28,315 nt of DNA from Microbacteriaceae bacterium (GTDB lineage Bacteria; Actinomycetota; Actinomycetes; Actinomycetales; Microbacteriaceae), in contig JAKONM010000115.1 in assembly GCA_022701925.1 (NCBI GenBank), positions 1 through 28,315 of the forward strand. Reading direction: 5' to 3'. Positions 20,692 to 28,212 of the stretch are shown here, in pieces (positions within the stretch are counted from its first letter, which is position 1; each line of letters begins with the position of its first letter). The translations under genes and the position numbers were made by a program. The notes beneath the pieces are model-generated. The model was not told where the DNA came from and searched no databases. It saw nothing but the letters and a program-made list of their open reading frames with translations.

Positions 20692-21954
20692 GTGACCGAC
20701 GAGACCCCCGCGCCCGACATCGAGATCGTCGTGCCCGTGCACGGCGAGGCCCACGTGCTGCAGGCGAGCATCTGGCGGCTGCACGACTACCTGAGCCGGC
20801 ACATGCCGGTGTCCTGGCGGGTGACGATCGTCGACAACGCCAGCACCGACGGCACGTTCGAGGTCGCCGCCGGGCTCGCGGAGACGCTGCCCGACGTGCG
20901 CGCGGTGCGGCTGGACCGCAAGGGTCGCGGCCTGGCGCTGCGGACCGCCTGGACCGCCTCCGACGCCCGGGTGCTGGCCTACCTGGACGTCGACCTCTCG
21001 ACCGACCTGGCCGGGCTGGGGCCGCTGACGGCACCCCTGCTGTCGGGCCACTCCGACCTGGCGATCGGCTCCCGCCTCACCCGGACCAGCAGGGTGGTGC
21101 GGGGCACGAAGCGCGAGTTCATCAGCCGCTCCTACAACGGCATCGTCCGCACCGTGCTGTCGACGTCGTTCAGCGACGCGCAGTGCGGGTTCAAGGCGAT
21201 CACGAAGGAGGCCGCCGACCGGCTGCTGCCGCTGGTGCAGGACGACAGCTGGTTCTTCGACACGGAGCTGCTGGTGCTGGCGGAGCGCTCCGGCCTGCGC
21301 ATCCACGAGGTGCCGGTGGACTGGCAGGACGACCCCGACAGCCGGGTCGACATCGCGCAGACCGCGAAGGACGACCTGCGCGGCATCGCCCGACTCTTCG
21401 CCGACCTGACGCGGCACCGCATCCCGGTCGAGGCGATCGCGGAGGAGCTGGGGCGGCGACCGCTGGCGCCCGAGGCGCGGCCGACGTTCCGCAGCCAGGT
21501 GATCCGCTTCGCCGCGGTGGGGGCCGCCTCGACCCTGGCCTTCGCGCTGCTCTACCTGGTGCTGCGTCCGCTGCTCGGCGGGCAGGCCGCGAACTTCCTC
21601 TCCCTGCTGCTCACCGCCGTCGGCAACACCTGGGCGAACCGCTGGTTCACCTTCGGGGTCACCGGCCGCCTGGGCGCGGTGCGCCACCAGGTGCAGGGGC
21701 TGGTGGTCTTCGGCGTCGCCTGGGGCATCACCTCCGGGTCGCTGCTGGTGCTGCACGCCGCATCGCCGCAGGCCTCCCCGCTGACCGAGATCCTCGTGCT
21801 GACCGCGGCCAACCTCGCCGCCACGGTCGTGCGCTTCGTCCTGCTGCGCGGCTGGGTCTTCCGCACCCGGCGCGCCGCCCCCGACGCGCGCCGACAGGCG
21901 CTCGCCGACCCCGCCTCGACGGAGGCCGACATCCGACTGGAGCCCGTCAAGTGA
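20692..21954 (+). CDS. GT2-GtrA fusion glycosyltransferase (YkcC-like)
   Basis: This 420-residue fusion has a polyprenyl-phosphate sugar transferase of the dolichol-phosphate-mannose-synthase type (GT2, about residues 8-240). The N-terminal IEIVVPVHGE, IVDNASTDGT, the metal-binding DVD at 99-101 (YLDVDLS), and IGSRLTR are diagnostic. From about residue 265 a GtrA domain follows with four helices (VIRFAAVGAASTLAFALLYL onward). GtrA proteins are thought to help flip the lipid-linked sugar. The GTG at 20692 is used. A TTG at 20665 in the same frame lies in a possible -10 (TTGGGT). Its stop overlaps the next gene (GTGA), giving a YkcC-YkcB-like pair: one enzyme makes the lipid-linked sugar and the next transfers it outside the membrane. 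Confidence 0.93.
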   Translation: MTDETPAPDIEIVVPVHGEAHVLQASIWRLHDYLSRHMPVSWRVTIVDNASTDGTFEVAAGLAETLPDVRAVRLDRKGRGLALRTAWTASDARVLAYLDVDLSTDLAGLGPLTAPLLSGHSDLAIGSRLTRTSRVVRGTKREFISRSYNGIVRTVLSTSFSDAQCGFKAITKEAADRLLPLVQDDSWFFDTELLVLAERSGLRIHEVPVDWQDDPDSRVDIAQTAKDDLRGIARLFADLTRHRIPVEAIAEELGRRPLAPEARPTFRSQVIRFAAVGAASTLAFALLYLVLRPLLGGQAANFLSLLLTAVGNTWANRWFTFGVTGRLGAVRHQVQGLVVFGVAWGITSGSLLVLHAASPQASPLTEILVLTAANLAATVVRFVLLRGWVFRTRRAAPDARRQALADPASTEADIRLEPVK

Positions 21955-24074
21955 CCTCGACCACGACCCCCTCGCGCACCTCGATCGCGGCCGGGCACCT
22001 CGCCGGCCGCGTGAAGGACGCCCCGCGCGCGCTCTGGCGCGGCCGGGCGACCGACGCCGCCTGGGTCCGCCCCGCCTTCCTCGGCCTGCTCGGGGCGACG
22101 GCGCTGCTGTACGTCTGGAACCTGTCGGCCAGCGGGTGGGCGAACGCGTTCTACTCCGCGGCCGTGCAGGCCGGCGCCTCGAACTGGGAGGCGTTCCTCT
22201 ACGGCTCGTCCGACGCCGGCAACTCGATCACGGTGGACAAGCCGCCCGCCTCGCTCTGGGTGATGGCCCTGTCGGTGAAGCTGTTCGGGCTCAGCCCGCT
22301 CGCGATCCTGCTGCCGCAGGCGCTGATGGGGGTGGCCACCGTCGCGCTGGTGTGGGCGATCGTCCGCCGGCACTTCGCGCCGCAGGCGGCGCTGATCGCG
22401 GGCGCGGTCACCGCGCTGACCCCGGTCGCGGTGCTGATGTTCCGCTTCAACAACCCCGACGCGCTGCTGGTGCTGCTCGTCACGCTGGCGACATGGCTGA
22501 CGCTGCGGCACGTCGAGGACGGCCGTCTGAAGTGGCTGCTGTGGGCCGGCGTCGCGGTCGGCTTCGCGTTCCTCACCAAGCAGCTGCAGTCGTTCCTGAT
22601 CCTGCCGGTGCTCGTCGGCGTCGTGCTGCTCGCCTCCCCGCGTCGGATCGGCACCCGGTTCGCGCACCTGTTCGGCGCGCTGGGCGCACTGGTGCTCTCC
22701 GCCGGCTGGTGGGTCGCCCTGGTCGAGCTGGTGCCCGCGAGCATGCGGCCGTACGTCGGCGGCTCGCAGAGCGACTCGTTCCTCGAGCTGACCTTCGGCT
22801 ACAACGGCCTGGGCCGGCTGACCGGGGACGAGACCGGCTCGGTCACCGGCGGCGGAGGCGCCACGACCGGCGGCGGCATGTGGGGCGAGACCGGGATCAC
22901 CCGCATGTTCTCCGGCGAGTTCGGCACCCAGATCGCCTGGCTGCTGCCGGCCGCGCTGGCCCTGCTCGTGGTCGGCGTGGTCGTGCTGCGGCGGCGGCCG
23001 CGCACCGACGGCGCCCGCGCGGTCGTGCTGCTGATGGGCGGCACGCTGGTCGTGACCGCGCTGGCCTTCAGCTTCGGCGCGGGCATCATCCACCCCTACT
23101 ACTCCGTGGCGCTCGCGCCGGCCATCGGCGGGCTCGTCGGCACCGGCGCCTGGCTGCTGTGGCAGCGTCGCTCGGCGCTCTGGGCGCGCGTCGTCGCCGC
23201 GGTCGTCGTGCTCGGCACCACCGCCTGGTCCTTCTCCCTGATGTCGCAGGCGGCCGACTTCCTGCCCTGGCTGCGCACCGTCGTCGTGATGGCCGGCGTG
23301 CTCGCCGCTGCGGCGCTGCTGCTGGCACCGCTGATGCGGCGGCTCGCCGTCGTCGGCGCCGCGGCGGCCCTGGTCGCCGCGCTGGCCGCGCCCCTGGCCT
23401 GGTCGGTCGACACGACGCTGACGGCGCACACCGGCTCCCTGCCGACGGCGGGACCGGCGGTCGCGAGCGGCCGCGGCGGGTTCGGCGGCGGCGGACCGGG
23501 AGGCGTGCGCGGCGGCTTCGGCGGGCAGCAGGGCACCGGTCAGCAGGGCCAGCAGGGCTTCGCGCCCGGCGGCGGCCAGGGCTTCGGGCCCCAGGGCGGC
23601 ACAGGCGCGCAGGGCGGCACGCAGCAGGGCTTCGGCCCGGGCGCGCAGGGCGGTGCCGGCACGCTGGGCGGCTTCGGCGGCGGCGGAGCGGGCGGCCTGC
23701 TGGGCGGGGACGTCGACGTCGCCGCGGCGCTGGTCACCGCGCTGCAGTCGAACGCCTCCGACTACACCTGGGCGGCCGCGACGATCGGCTCCCAGAACGC
23801 GGCCTCCTACCAGCTCGCGTCCGGCGAGGCCGTGATGCCGATCGGCGGCTTCAACGGCAGCGACCCGTCCCCGACGCTCGCGGAGTTCCAGCAGTACGTG
23901 GCGCAGGGGAAGGTGCACTGGTTCATCGGCGGCGGCATGCGCGGCGGCTCGAACGGCGGCTCCAGCGCGTCATCCGAGATCGCCGCCTGGGTGGAGTCGA
24001 ACTTCACCTCCTCGACCGTCGGCGGCGTGACCGTCTACGACCTGGGCTCCGCCTCCACCGTGCAGGGCGCCTGA
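21951..24074 (+). CDS. GT39/ArnT-like membrane glycosyltransferase (YkcB-like) with Gly/Gln-rich linker
   Basis: This 707-residue membrane enzyme probably uses the lipid-linked sugar made by the preceding gene product to glycosylate an acceptor outside the membrane. About eleven to thirteen helices occupy residues 40-500. The first external loop carries WANAFYSAAVQAG and NSITVDKPPASLW (Asp96), followed by FRFNNPDALL, typical of the ArnT/YkcB family. Residues about 505-585 are an almost pure Gly/Gln/Phe/Ala linker. Residues 586-707 form an external C-terminal domain (SDYTWAAATIGSQNAASYQL, WFIGGGMRGG). The GTG at 21951 overlaps the upstream stop by four bases. The acceptor is unknown. The linker length is unusual and probably varies between relatives. 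A hairpin terminator follows. Confidence 0.92.
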   Translation: MTSTTTPSRTSIAAGHLAGRVKDAPRALWRGRATDAAWVRPAFLGLLGATALLYVWNLSASGWANAFYSAAVQAGASNWEAFLYGSSDAGNSITVDKPPASLWVMALSVKLFGLSPLAILLPQALMGVATVALVWAIVRRHFAPQAALIAGAVTALTPVAVLMFRFNNPDALLVLLVTLATWLTLRHVEDGRLKWLLWAGVAVGFAFLTKQLQSFLILPVLVGVVLLASPRRIGTRFAHLFGALGALVLSAGWWVALVELVPASMRPYVGGSQSDSFLELTFGYNGLGRLTGDETGSVTGGGGATTGGGMWGETGITRMFSGEFGTQIAWLLPAALALLVVGVVVLRRRPRTDGARAVVLLMGGTLVVTALAFSFGAGIIHPYYSVALAPAIGGLVGTGAWLLWQRRSALWARVVAAVVVLGTTAWSFSLMSQAADFLPWLRTVVVMAGVLAAAALLLAPLMRRLAVVGAAAALVAALAAPLAWSVDTTLTAHTGSLPTAGPAVASGRGGFGGGGPGGVRGGFGGQQGTGQQGQQGFAPGGGQGFGPQGGTGAQGGTQQGFGPGAQGGAGTLGGFGGGGAGGLLGGDVDVAAALVTALQSNASDYTWAAATIGSQNAASYQLASGEAVMPIGGFNGSDPSPTLAEFQQYVAQGKVHWFIGGGMRGGSNGGSSASSEIAAWVESNFTSSTVGGVTVYDLGSASTVQGA
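23463..23709. repeat. degenerate Gly/Gln-coding repeat tract
   Basis: About 245 bases inside the GT39 gene consist of irregular GGC/CAG-rich units encoding stretches such as GGFGGGGPGG, GQQGQQGF and GFGPGAQGG. It is a low-complexity coding tract with no regular period, likely to vary in length by slippage or recombination. Confidence 0.85.
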
Positions 24075-24091
24075 CCGGCGGCGTCGCGGTT

Positions 24092-24127
24092 CCGGGTCCT
24101 GGTCGGGCTGCGCCGACCGGGACCCGG
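24092..24127 (+). terminator. hairpin terminator of the glycosyltransferase operon
   Basis: CCGGGTCCTGGTCGG (24092-24106) pairs with CCGACCGGGACCCGG (24113-24127), 15 bp with one G-U pair and a six-base loop, 17 bases after the GT39 stop. There is no T-run. The next promoter lies just beyond. Confidence 0.78.
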
Positions 24128-24141
24128 CACCCGTGAACCAC

Positions 24142-24147
24142 TAGCGT
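24142..24147 (+). promoter_or_regulatory. -10 box for leaderless transcription of the saccharopine dehydrogenase-like gene
   Basis: TAGCGT is followed by six bases (CTGCCC) and the ATG at 24154. Confidence 0.6.
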
Positions 24148-24153
24148 CTGCCC

Positions 24154-25422
24154 ATGCGGATCCTCATCGTCGGTGCCGGGGGAGTGGGGGACGCGATCGC
24201 GAAGATCGCCGCCACCCGCTCGTTCTACGAGCGCGTGGTCCTGACCGACTACGACGCCTCCCGGGCCGAGCGCACGGTCCGCTGGATCGCCGAGCGGCAC
24301 GGGGCCGGGGTGGCGGGGCGCTTCGCCGCCGCGCACATCGACGCCTCCGACCCGGAGAAGGTCGCGGCGGTCGCCCGGGAGCACGGCGCCACCCACGTGA
24401 TGAACGCGGTGGAGCCCAAGTTCGTGCAGTCGATCTTCGCGGGCGCCCTCGCCGCCGGGGCCGACTACCTGGACATGGCGATGAGCCTCTCCGAGCCGCA
24501 CCCGACGGAGCCCTACGAGAAGACCGGCGTCAAGCTGGGCGACGACCAGTTCGCGCAGGCGGGCGACTGGGAGGCGGCCGGTCGGCTGGCCCTGGTCGGC
24601 ATGGGCGTCGAGCCCGGCCTCTCCGACGTCTTCGCCCGGTACGCCGTGGACCACCTGTTCTCGGCCGTCGACGAGCTGGGCGTGCGCGACGGCGCGAACC
24701 TGGTCGTGCGGAACGAGCGGGGGGAGGAGGTCTTCGCCCCGTCGTTCAGCATCTGGACGACCCTGGAGGAGTGCCTGAACCCGCCGGTGGTCTGGCAGCG
24801 CGAGGAGGGCTGGTTCACCACAGCTCCCTTCAGCGAGCCCGAGGTCTTCGACTTCCCGGCCGGCATCGGTCCCGTCGAGTGCGTCAACGTGGAGCACGAG
24901 GAGGTGCTGCTGATGCCGCGCTGGCTCGACGCGCAGCGCGTCACCTTCAAGTACGGCCTCGGTGCCGAGTTCATCGGCGTGCTGAAGACCATCGAGACCC
25001 TGGGGATGGCCTCCACCACGCCCATCCGCGTGCGCAGCGCAGCCGGCCCCGTGGAGGTGGCGCCGCGCGACGTGGTCGCGGCCGCGCTGCCCGATCCCGC
25101 CTCCATCGGCCCTCGGATGGAGGGGAAGACCTGCGCCGGCCTGTGGGTCACGGGCACCGGCAAGGACGGGGCCCCGCGGTCCACGTACCTGTACCACGTG
25201 GCCGACAACGCCGACACGATGCGCGACTTCGACAGCCAGTGCGTGGTCTGGCAGACCGCGCTGAACCCGGTGATCGCGCTCGAGCTGCTGGCGACGGGCG
25301 CCTGGAGCGGTGTGGGCGTGCTGGGTCCGGAGGCGTTCGACGCGAAGCCGTTCCTGGACCTGATGGCGCGACCCGTCCAGGCGGGCGGGTACGGCCAGGA
25401 GTGGGGCGCGGAGGACCGCTGA
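24154..25422 (+). CDS. saccharopine dehydrogenase family protein
   Basis: This is a predicted cytosolic NAD(P)-dependent oxidoreductase of 422 residues. The N-terminus MRILIVGAGGVGDAIA has the Rossmann GxGGVG motif. VLTDYDASRAERT carries the acidic residue that binds the nucleotide ribose. GATHVMNAVEP and the segment AGADYLDMAMS match the saccharopine reductase family. The second half is the substrate domain (VGMGVEPGLSDVFARY). Relatives act on lysine/saccharopine or in polyamine (carboxynorspermidine) metabolism. Which of these applies here is not decidable, and no lysine-pathway gene lies nearby. The leaderless start is supported by the TAGCGT box. It ends 13 bases from the convergent gene. 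Confidence 0.9.
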   Translation: MRILIVGAGGVGDAIAKIAATRSFYERVVLTDYDASRAERTVRWIAERHGAGVAGRFAAAHIDASDPEKVAAVAREHGATHVMNAVEPKFVQSIFAGALAAGADYLDMAMSLSEPHPTEPYEKTGVKLGDDQFAQAGDWEAAGRLALVGMGVEPGLSDVFARYAVDHLFSAVDELGVRDGANLVVRNERGEEVFAPSFSIWTTLEECLNPPVVWQREEGWFTTAPFSEPEVFDFPAGIGPVECVNVEHEEVLLMPRWLDAQRVTFKYGLGAEFIGVLKTIETLGMASTTPIRVRSAAGPVEVAPRDVVAAALPDPASIGPRMEGKTCAGLWVTGTGKDGAPRSTYLYHVADNADTMRDFDSQCVVWQTALNPVIALELLATGAWSGVGVLGPEAFDAKPFLDLMARPVQAGGYGQEWGAEDR

Positions 25423-25435
25423 GCGGCCTCGTCGC

Positions 25436-26053
25436 CTAGAGCGCCGCGGTGGCCAGCCAGCCCACGAGCAGGCAGAGGCCGGCCCCCGCGAGGGCGGTGC
25501 CCGTCCTGGCGAGGAACGGGTGCCGCTCGTCCCACTGCAGCTGGTGGCGCACCGTGCGCCGCAGCTCGTTCAGCTGCACCGCCTCCGGCGACGTCTCGAT
25601 CGGGACCTCGAAGTGCCGCGCCACGCGGCCGATCTGCTCGTCGGTCCACCACCGGTCGCACATGCGGTGCACGGTGCGGTCCTGCGCGTCCAGCAGGAAC
25701 AGGTGGCGGATCACCCGGCGTCCGTCGGAGGAGCGCACGCTGCGCACCGCGGCGCGCACGACGCGCCCGCGCGAGACGTGCACGTCGTGGCGGCGCGGGG
25801 TCCACGTGCGCAGACCGTCGGGCTCCAGCACGGTCCGCGACGCGGCGACCCGCCAGGTCAGCAGGGCGGCCGCCGCGAGGATCAGGCCGGTCAGCGCGAG
25901 CGCCGGCAGCAGGTTCCCGCTCTGCAGCGCGAGCCACACCGTCACCCCGCAGACGGGGCCGGCGGCCGCCACGAGGGCGACGACCGTGGAGCGCCAGCGC
26001 AGGTGCCGGAAGGGCAGCAGCGTGCGGTCCAGCGGATCGGCGACCACGGTCAT
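25436..26053 (-). CDS. membrane protein of unknown function, PH-like central domain possible
   Basis: This 205-residue protein starts MTVVADPLDRTLLPFRHLRW. Two close membrane helices lie at about residues 23-41 and 47-68. A soluble middle part of about 115 residues (TVLEPDGLRTWTPRRHDVHVSR onward, with IRHLFLLDAQDRTVHRM) has the strand pattern of bacterial PH-like domains. One C-terminal helix follows at about 185-204. I recognise no specific family. The open frame continues upstream to 26302, but that part is the SRP RNA on the same strand, so the ATG at 26053 is chosen. It also has TAGCGT seven bases upstream (leaderless type). It lies about 48 bases downstream of the SRP RNA on the same strand. 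Confidence 0.78.
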   Translation of the reverse strand: MTVVADPLDRTLLPFRHLRWRSTVVALVAAAGPVCGVTVWLALQSGNLLPALALTGLILAAAALLTWRVAASRTVLEPDGLRTWTPRRHDVHVSRGRVVRAAVRSVRSSDGRRVIRHLFLLDAQDRTVHRMCDRWWTDEQIGRVARHFEVPIETSPEAVQLNELRRTVRHQLQWDERHPFLARTGTALAGAGLCLLVGWLATAAL

Positions 26054-26060
26054 GCCCGGC

Positions 26061-26066
26061 ACGCTA
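26061..26066 (-). promoter_or_regulatory. -10 box for leaderless transcription of the membrane protein gene
   Basis: TAGCGT (minus strand) is followed by seven bases (GCCGGGC) and the ATG at 26053. Confidence 0.55.
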
Positions 26067-26101
26067 AGCGCTGCGACGTCGGACGGCACGCCCCAGAGCG
26101 G

Positions 26102-26197
26102 GTGGAGGACCCCCCGCGCACCCGCCAGAGCCCGGTTGCCCTTGCTGCGTTTCCGCCCTGGGGGAGTTGGCCTGGATGGCGCCACGCGGGGAGCCGT
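26102..26197 (-). ncRNA. ffs: signal recognition particle RNA, small bacterial (4.5S) type
   Basis: The RNA component of SRP binds Ffh and targets membrane proteins co-translationally. On the minus strand the domain IV hairpin is clear: CCCAGGGCGGAAACGCAGCA followed by AGGGCAACCGGGCTCTGG. It contains the GAAA-type apical loop (GCG-GAAA-CGC) and the conserved AGCA internal-loop strand. Outer stems pair CCCCGCG (5' side) with CGCGGGG (3' side), and CCAG with CTGG. The length of about 96 bases fits the small type lacking an Alu domain, as in other actinobacteria. A TACACT -10 box lies just upstream (26208-26203). The neighbouring tRNA-Ser and dnaX agree with common actinobacterial gene order. 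The exact ends are approximate. Confidence 0.9.
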
Positions 26198-26202
26198 GCC
26201 CG

Positions 26203-26208
26203 AGTGTA
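26203..26208 (-). promoter_or_regulatory. -10 box of the SRP RNA gene
   Basis: TACACT on the minus strand lies about six bases before the predicted 5' end of the SRP RNA. It is divergent from the tRNA-Ser -10 box 30 bases away, so their upstream elements overlap. Confidence 0.6.
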
Positions 26209-26238
26209 CGGGACGGCGCGGGCGGCCGCCGGGATCGC

Positions 26239-26244
26239 TAGGAT
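26239..26244 (+). promoter_or_regulatory. -10 box of tRNA-Ser
   Basis: TAGGAT lies 28 bases upstream of the mature tRNA 5' end, giving a short precursor leader. Confidence 0.6.
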
Positions 26245-26272
26245 GCTTCTCGGCCTGCGGTTCGCCGCACCA

Positions 26273-26360
26273 GGAGGATTCGCCTAGTGGCCTATGGCGC
26301 ACGCTTGGAAAGCGTGTTGGTGTAACAGCCTCGGGGGTTCGAATCCCCCATCCTCCGCCA
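26273..26360 (+). tRNA. tRNA-Ser (anticodon GGA)
   Basis: This is an 88-base tRNA with acceptor stem GGAGGAT/ATCCTCC, discriminator G at 26357 and encoded CCA at 26358-26360. The anticodon stem is CACGC/GCGTG around loop TTGGAAA (anticodon GGA, reading TCC and TCT codons). A long variable arm typical of serine tRNAs follows, then the T-arm GGGGGTTCGAATCCCCC. All arms are intact. It is divergent from the SRP RNA, and the 3' end lies only eight bases from the stop codon of a convergent protein gene. Confidence 0.97.
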
Positions 26361-26368
26361 CCTCCGCA

Positions 26369-28090
26369 TCAGCGGCGGATCGAGACCGCCCAGGTGCCGA
26401 TGTCGGTGACGCGGCGGTCCCGCAGCCGGAAGGCGCCCTCGGGCGGGACGAAGCTCCACGGCCCGTCCACCGCGGGAGCCGTGCCGCGCGTGGACCTCCA
26501 GTGGTGCCGCTCGAGCGTCCCGAGCGTGCTGCCGCCCCGGCGGCCGCCGAACACCAGCACGTCGCCCGTCGGCGAGACCGCCTGGATCCCCGGGCTCACG
26601 GCGTGGCCGTTCACGGTGAACCGGGCACCGGCGTACGAGCGGGCGGCTCCGCTGCGCAGGTCCTGCCGCCTCGATCCCGAGACGGTCAGCCGCACGCCCG
26701 TCGGCTCCAGGGCGCGGTCGCTCCTCGCCCGCGCGACGTACCGCCCCGGCGGCACCGCGACGCGGTAGGAGGACGAGTAGCGGGGCGAGAGCCAGGTGGC
26801 GATCCCGATGTCGGCGCCGCCGGAGGACAGCGCGACGTGCGCCTTCCGTCCGCCGATCACGCGGCCCGACACGACCGGGTCCGCGATCGCCGGGACCAGC
26901 GCTCGCGGCGTCTCGGCTGCTGCGCCCTGCGCGACCGTCACCAGGAGGCGGTCGTGCACGTGCCGCTCGAGGTCGTCCGCCACGACGGTCCAGGTGCCGG
27001 CGGGCAGGCCGCCGAGGGCGAACCGCCCGCCGCCGACCACCTCCGTCGCGCTCACCGCGTCGCCCTCCGCGTCCTGCGCGACCAGTCGCACCCGCGCGCT
27101 GCCGCGCGCCGTGACCGTGCCGGTGATCGAGGCGGCCGGGGTCAGCGCGACGTCGACGTCCACGGCCTCCTGTCCGGCCCCGGCCCCGGCCCCGGCGCGC
27201 ACGGTGACCGCGACCGGCAGGAACCCGTCGGCCGGTGCCCCCGTCGTGTTCGCCTCCCGCGCCGTCGTGCCCGCGGTGAATCGGTGCGTGCCCGGGGCGA
27301 CCCCCTCCACGACGACCCGGCCCTGAGCGTCCGAGGTGCGGACGAAGCCGGTGCCGTCGGTCACCCGGACGCCGGCCGGCGCCGGCGCTCCGCCGGCGAG
27401 CAGCTGCAGCCGCACCGTCGTGCCCCGGCGCAGCGCGGGCGCGGCGATCGCGGTGGTGCCGCTGCCGATCCGCACCCGGGTCGTGCGGGCGAGGTGCGTC
27501 GCGTCGGGCTCCCAGGCCAGGTCGTAGGCGTCGGGCACCAGCCAGTCGCTGGTCGTGACGCCGTCGACGGCGGTCCAGCCGGAGGCGCCGGGGTCCCGCG
27601 CCAGCCGGATCCGTCCGGTGCCGCCAGCGGGGGCGGGCGATCGCAGCCGGCCGGCGCGCTCCAGGCGGAACCGCAGCGGCCGGCCGCCGCCGAGCCGAGC
27701 CGGCGTCACCCGCCGCACCTGCTCGAAGAGCGCGGCGGGCCTCCCCGCCGGTGCGGCGCCGCCGATGACCCCGACCACCAGGTGCTGCCCGCCCGCGGCG
27801 AAGACCGCGTGCTCGTTCCGCGGGTTGCGGCCCACGACGACCAGCGCGGGCACGCCGCTCGGGGTGCGCAGCGCGAAGGTGCCGTCCGCGTCGGTGCGCC
27901 CCTTCGCCAGCAGGCCGTTGCCGGCGCCGTAGGCGCCGACCAGCGCGCCGGGCACCGGCGCCCCGTCGACCGTCACGACCCCGCGCACGGCGACGGTCGC
28001 GGGGGCGGCCTCGGCGGGTGCCGCGGCCGCCAGCAGCAGGACGGCGGTCAGGACCGCGGTCGCGGCGGCGCGCAGCGGTGAGGGGTGCAT
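26369..28090 (-). CDS. large secreted protein with carboxypeptidase-regulatory-like repeats
   Basis: This 573-residue protein has a signal peptide (MHPSPLRAAATAVLTAVLLL then AAAAPAEA, cleavage likely after AEA near residue 28) and no later membrane helix or sorting signal, so it is predicted to be released. Several beta-sandwich repeats of the carboxypeptidase regulatory-like type can be seen. These are GVVTVDGAPVPGALVGAYG...TDADGTFALR near residues 37-75, VTDGTGFVRTSDAQGRVVVEG in the middle, and SITGTVTARGS...GGRFALGGLPAGTWTVVADD later. A C-terminal unique region follows (ARFTVNGHAVSPGIQAVSP). The ATG at 28090 has GGAGA upstream. The stop lies eight bases from the tRNA-Ser 3' end on the opposite strand. 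Repeats of this sort occur in surface adhesion or carbohydrate-binding proteins. No catalytic domain is recognised. Confidence 0.82.
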   Translation of the reverse strand: MHPSPLRAAATAVLTAVLLLAAAAPAEAAPATVAVRGVVTVDGAPVPGALVGAYGAGNGLLAKGRTDADGTFALRTPSGVPALVVVGRNPRNEHAVFAAGGQHLVVGVIGGAAPAGRPAALFEQVRRVTPARLGGGRPLRFRLERAGRLRSPAPAGGTGRIRLARDPGASGWTAVDGVTTSDWLVPDAYDLAWEPDATHLARTTRVRIGSGTTAIAAPALRRGTTVRLQLLAGGAPAPAGVRVTDGTGFVRTSDAQGRVVVEGVAPGTHRFTAGTTAREANTTGAPADGFLPVAVTVRAGAGAGAGQEAVDVDVALTPAASITGTVTARGSARVRLVAQDAEGDAVSATEVVGGGRFALGGLPAGTWTVVADDLERHVHDRLLVTVAQGAAAETPRALVPAIADPVVSGRVIGGRKAHVALSSGGADIGIATWLSPRYSSSYRVAVPPGRYVARARSDRALEPTGVRLTVSGSRRQDLRSGAARSYAGARFTVNGHAVSPGIQAVSPTGDVLVFGGRRGGSTLGTLERHHWRSTRGTAPAVDGPWSFVPPEGAFRLRDRRVTDIGTWAVSIRR

Positions 28091-28200
28091 CACGGTCTCC
28101 GTCCGGCCGCCTCCGTCGTCGGACCGGCTGCCGCGATCGAAGCCCTCCGCGCCGCGTCCGCGGCGTCGACACACCGCCCTCCCGTGTCCGAGGTCGCGCG

Positions 28201-28206
28201 TACCCT
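28201..28206 (+). promoter_or_regulatory. -10 box for leaderless transcription of dnaX
   Basis: TACCCT is followed by six bases (CCTCAC) and the GTG at 28213. Confidence 0.6.
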
Positions 28207-28212
28207 CCTCAC

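Noticed and set aside
23463..23709. Possible CRISPR or tandem repeat array
   Set aside because: There is no fixed repeat/spacer length. It is an in-frame Gly/Gln-rich coding tract.
21183..24074. 963-residue frame giving a longer GT39 protein
   Set aside because: The upstream part overlaps the GT2-GtrA gene out of frame. The GTG at 21951 gives the normal overlap and N-terminus.
27172..27200. GGCCCC-type short tandem repeat in the secreted-protein gene
   Set aside because: It is a brief in-frame Gly-Ala repeat of a few units with no sign of function beyond linker sequence.
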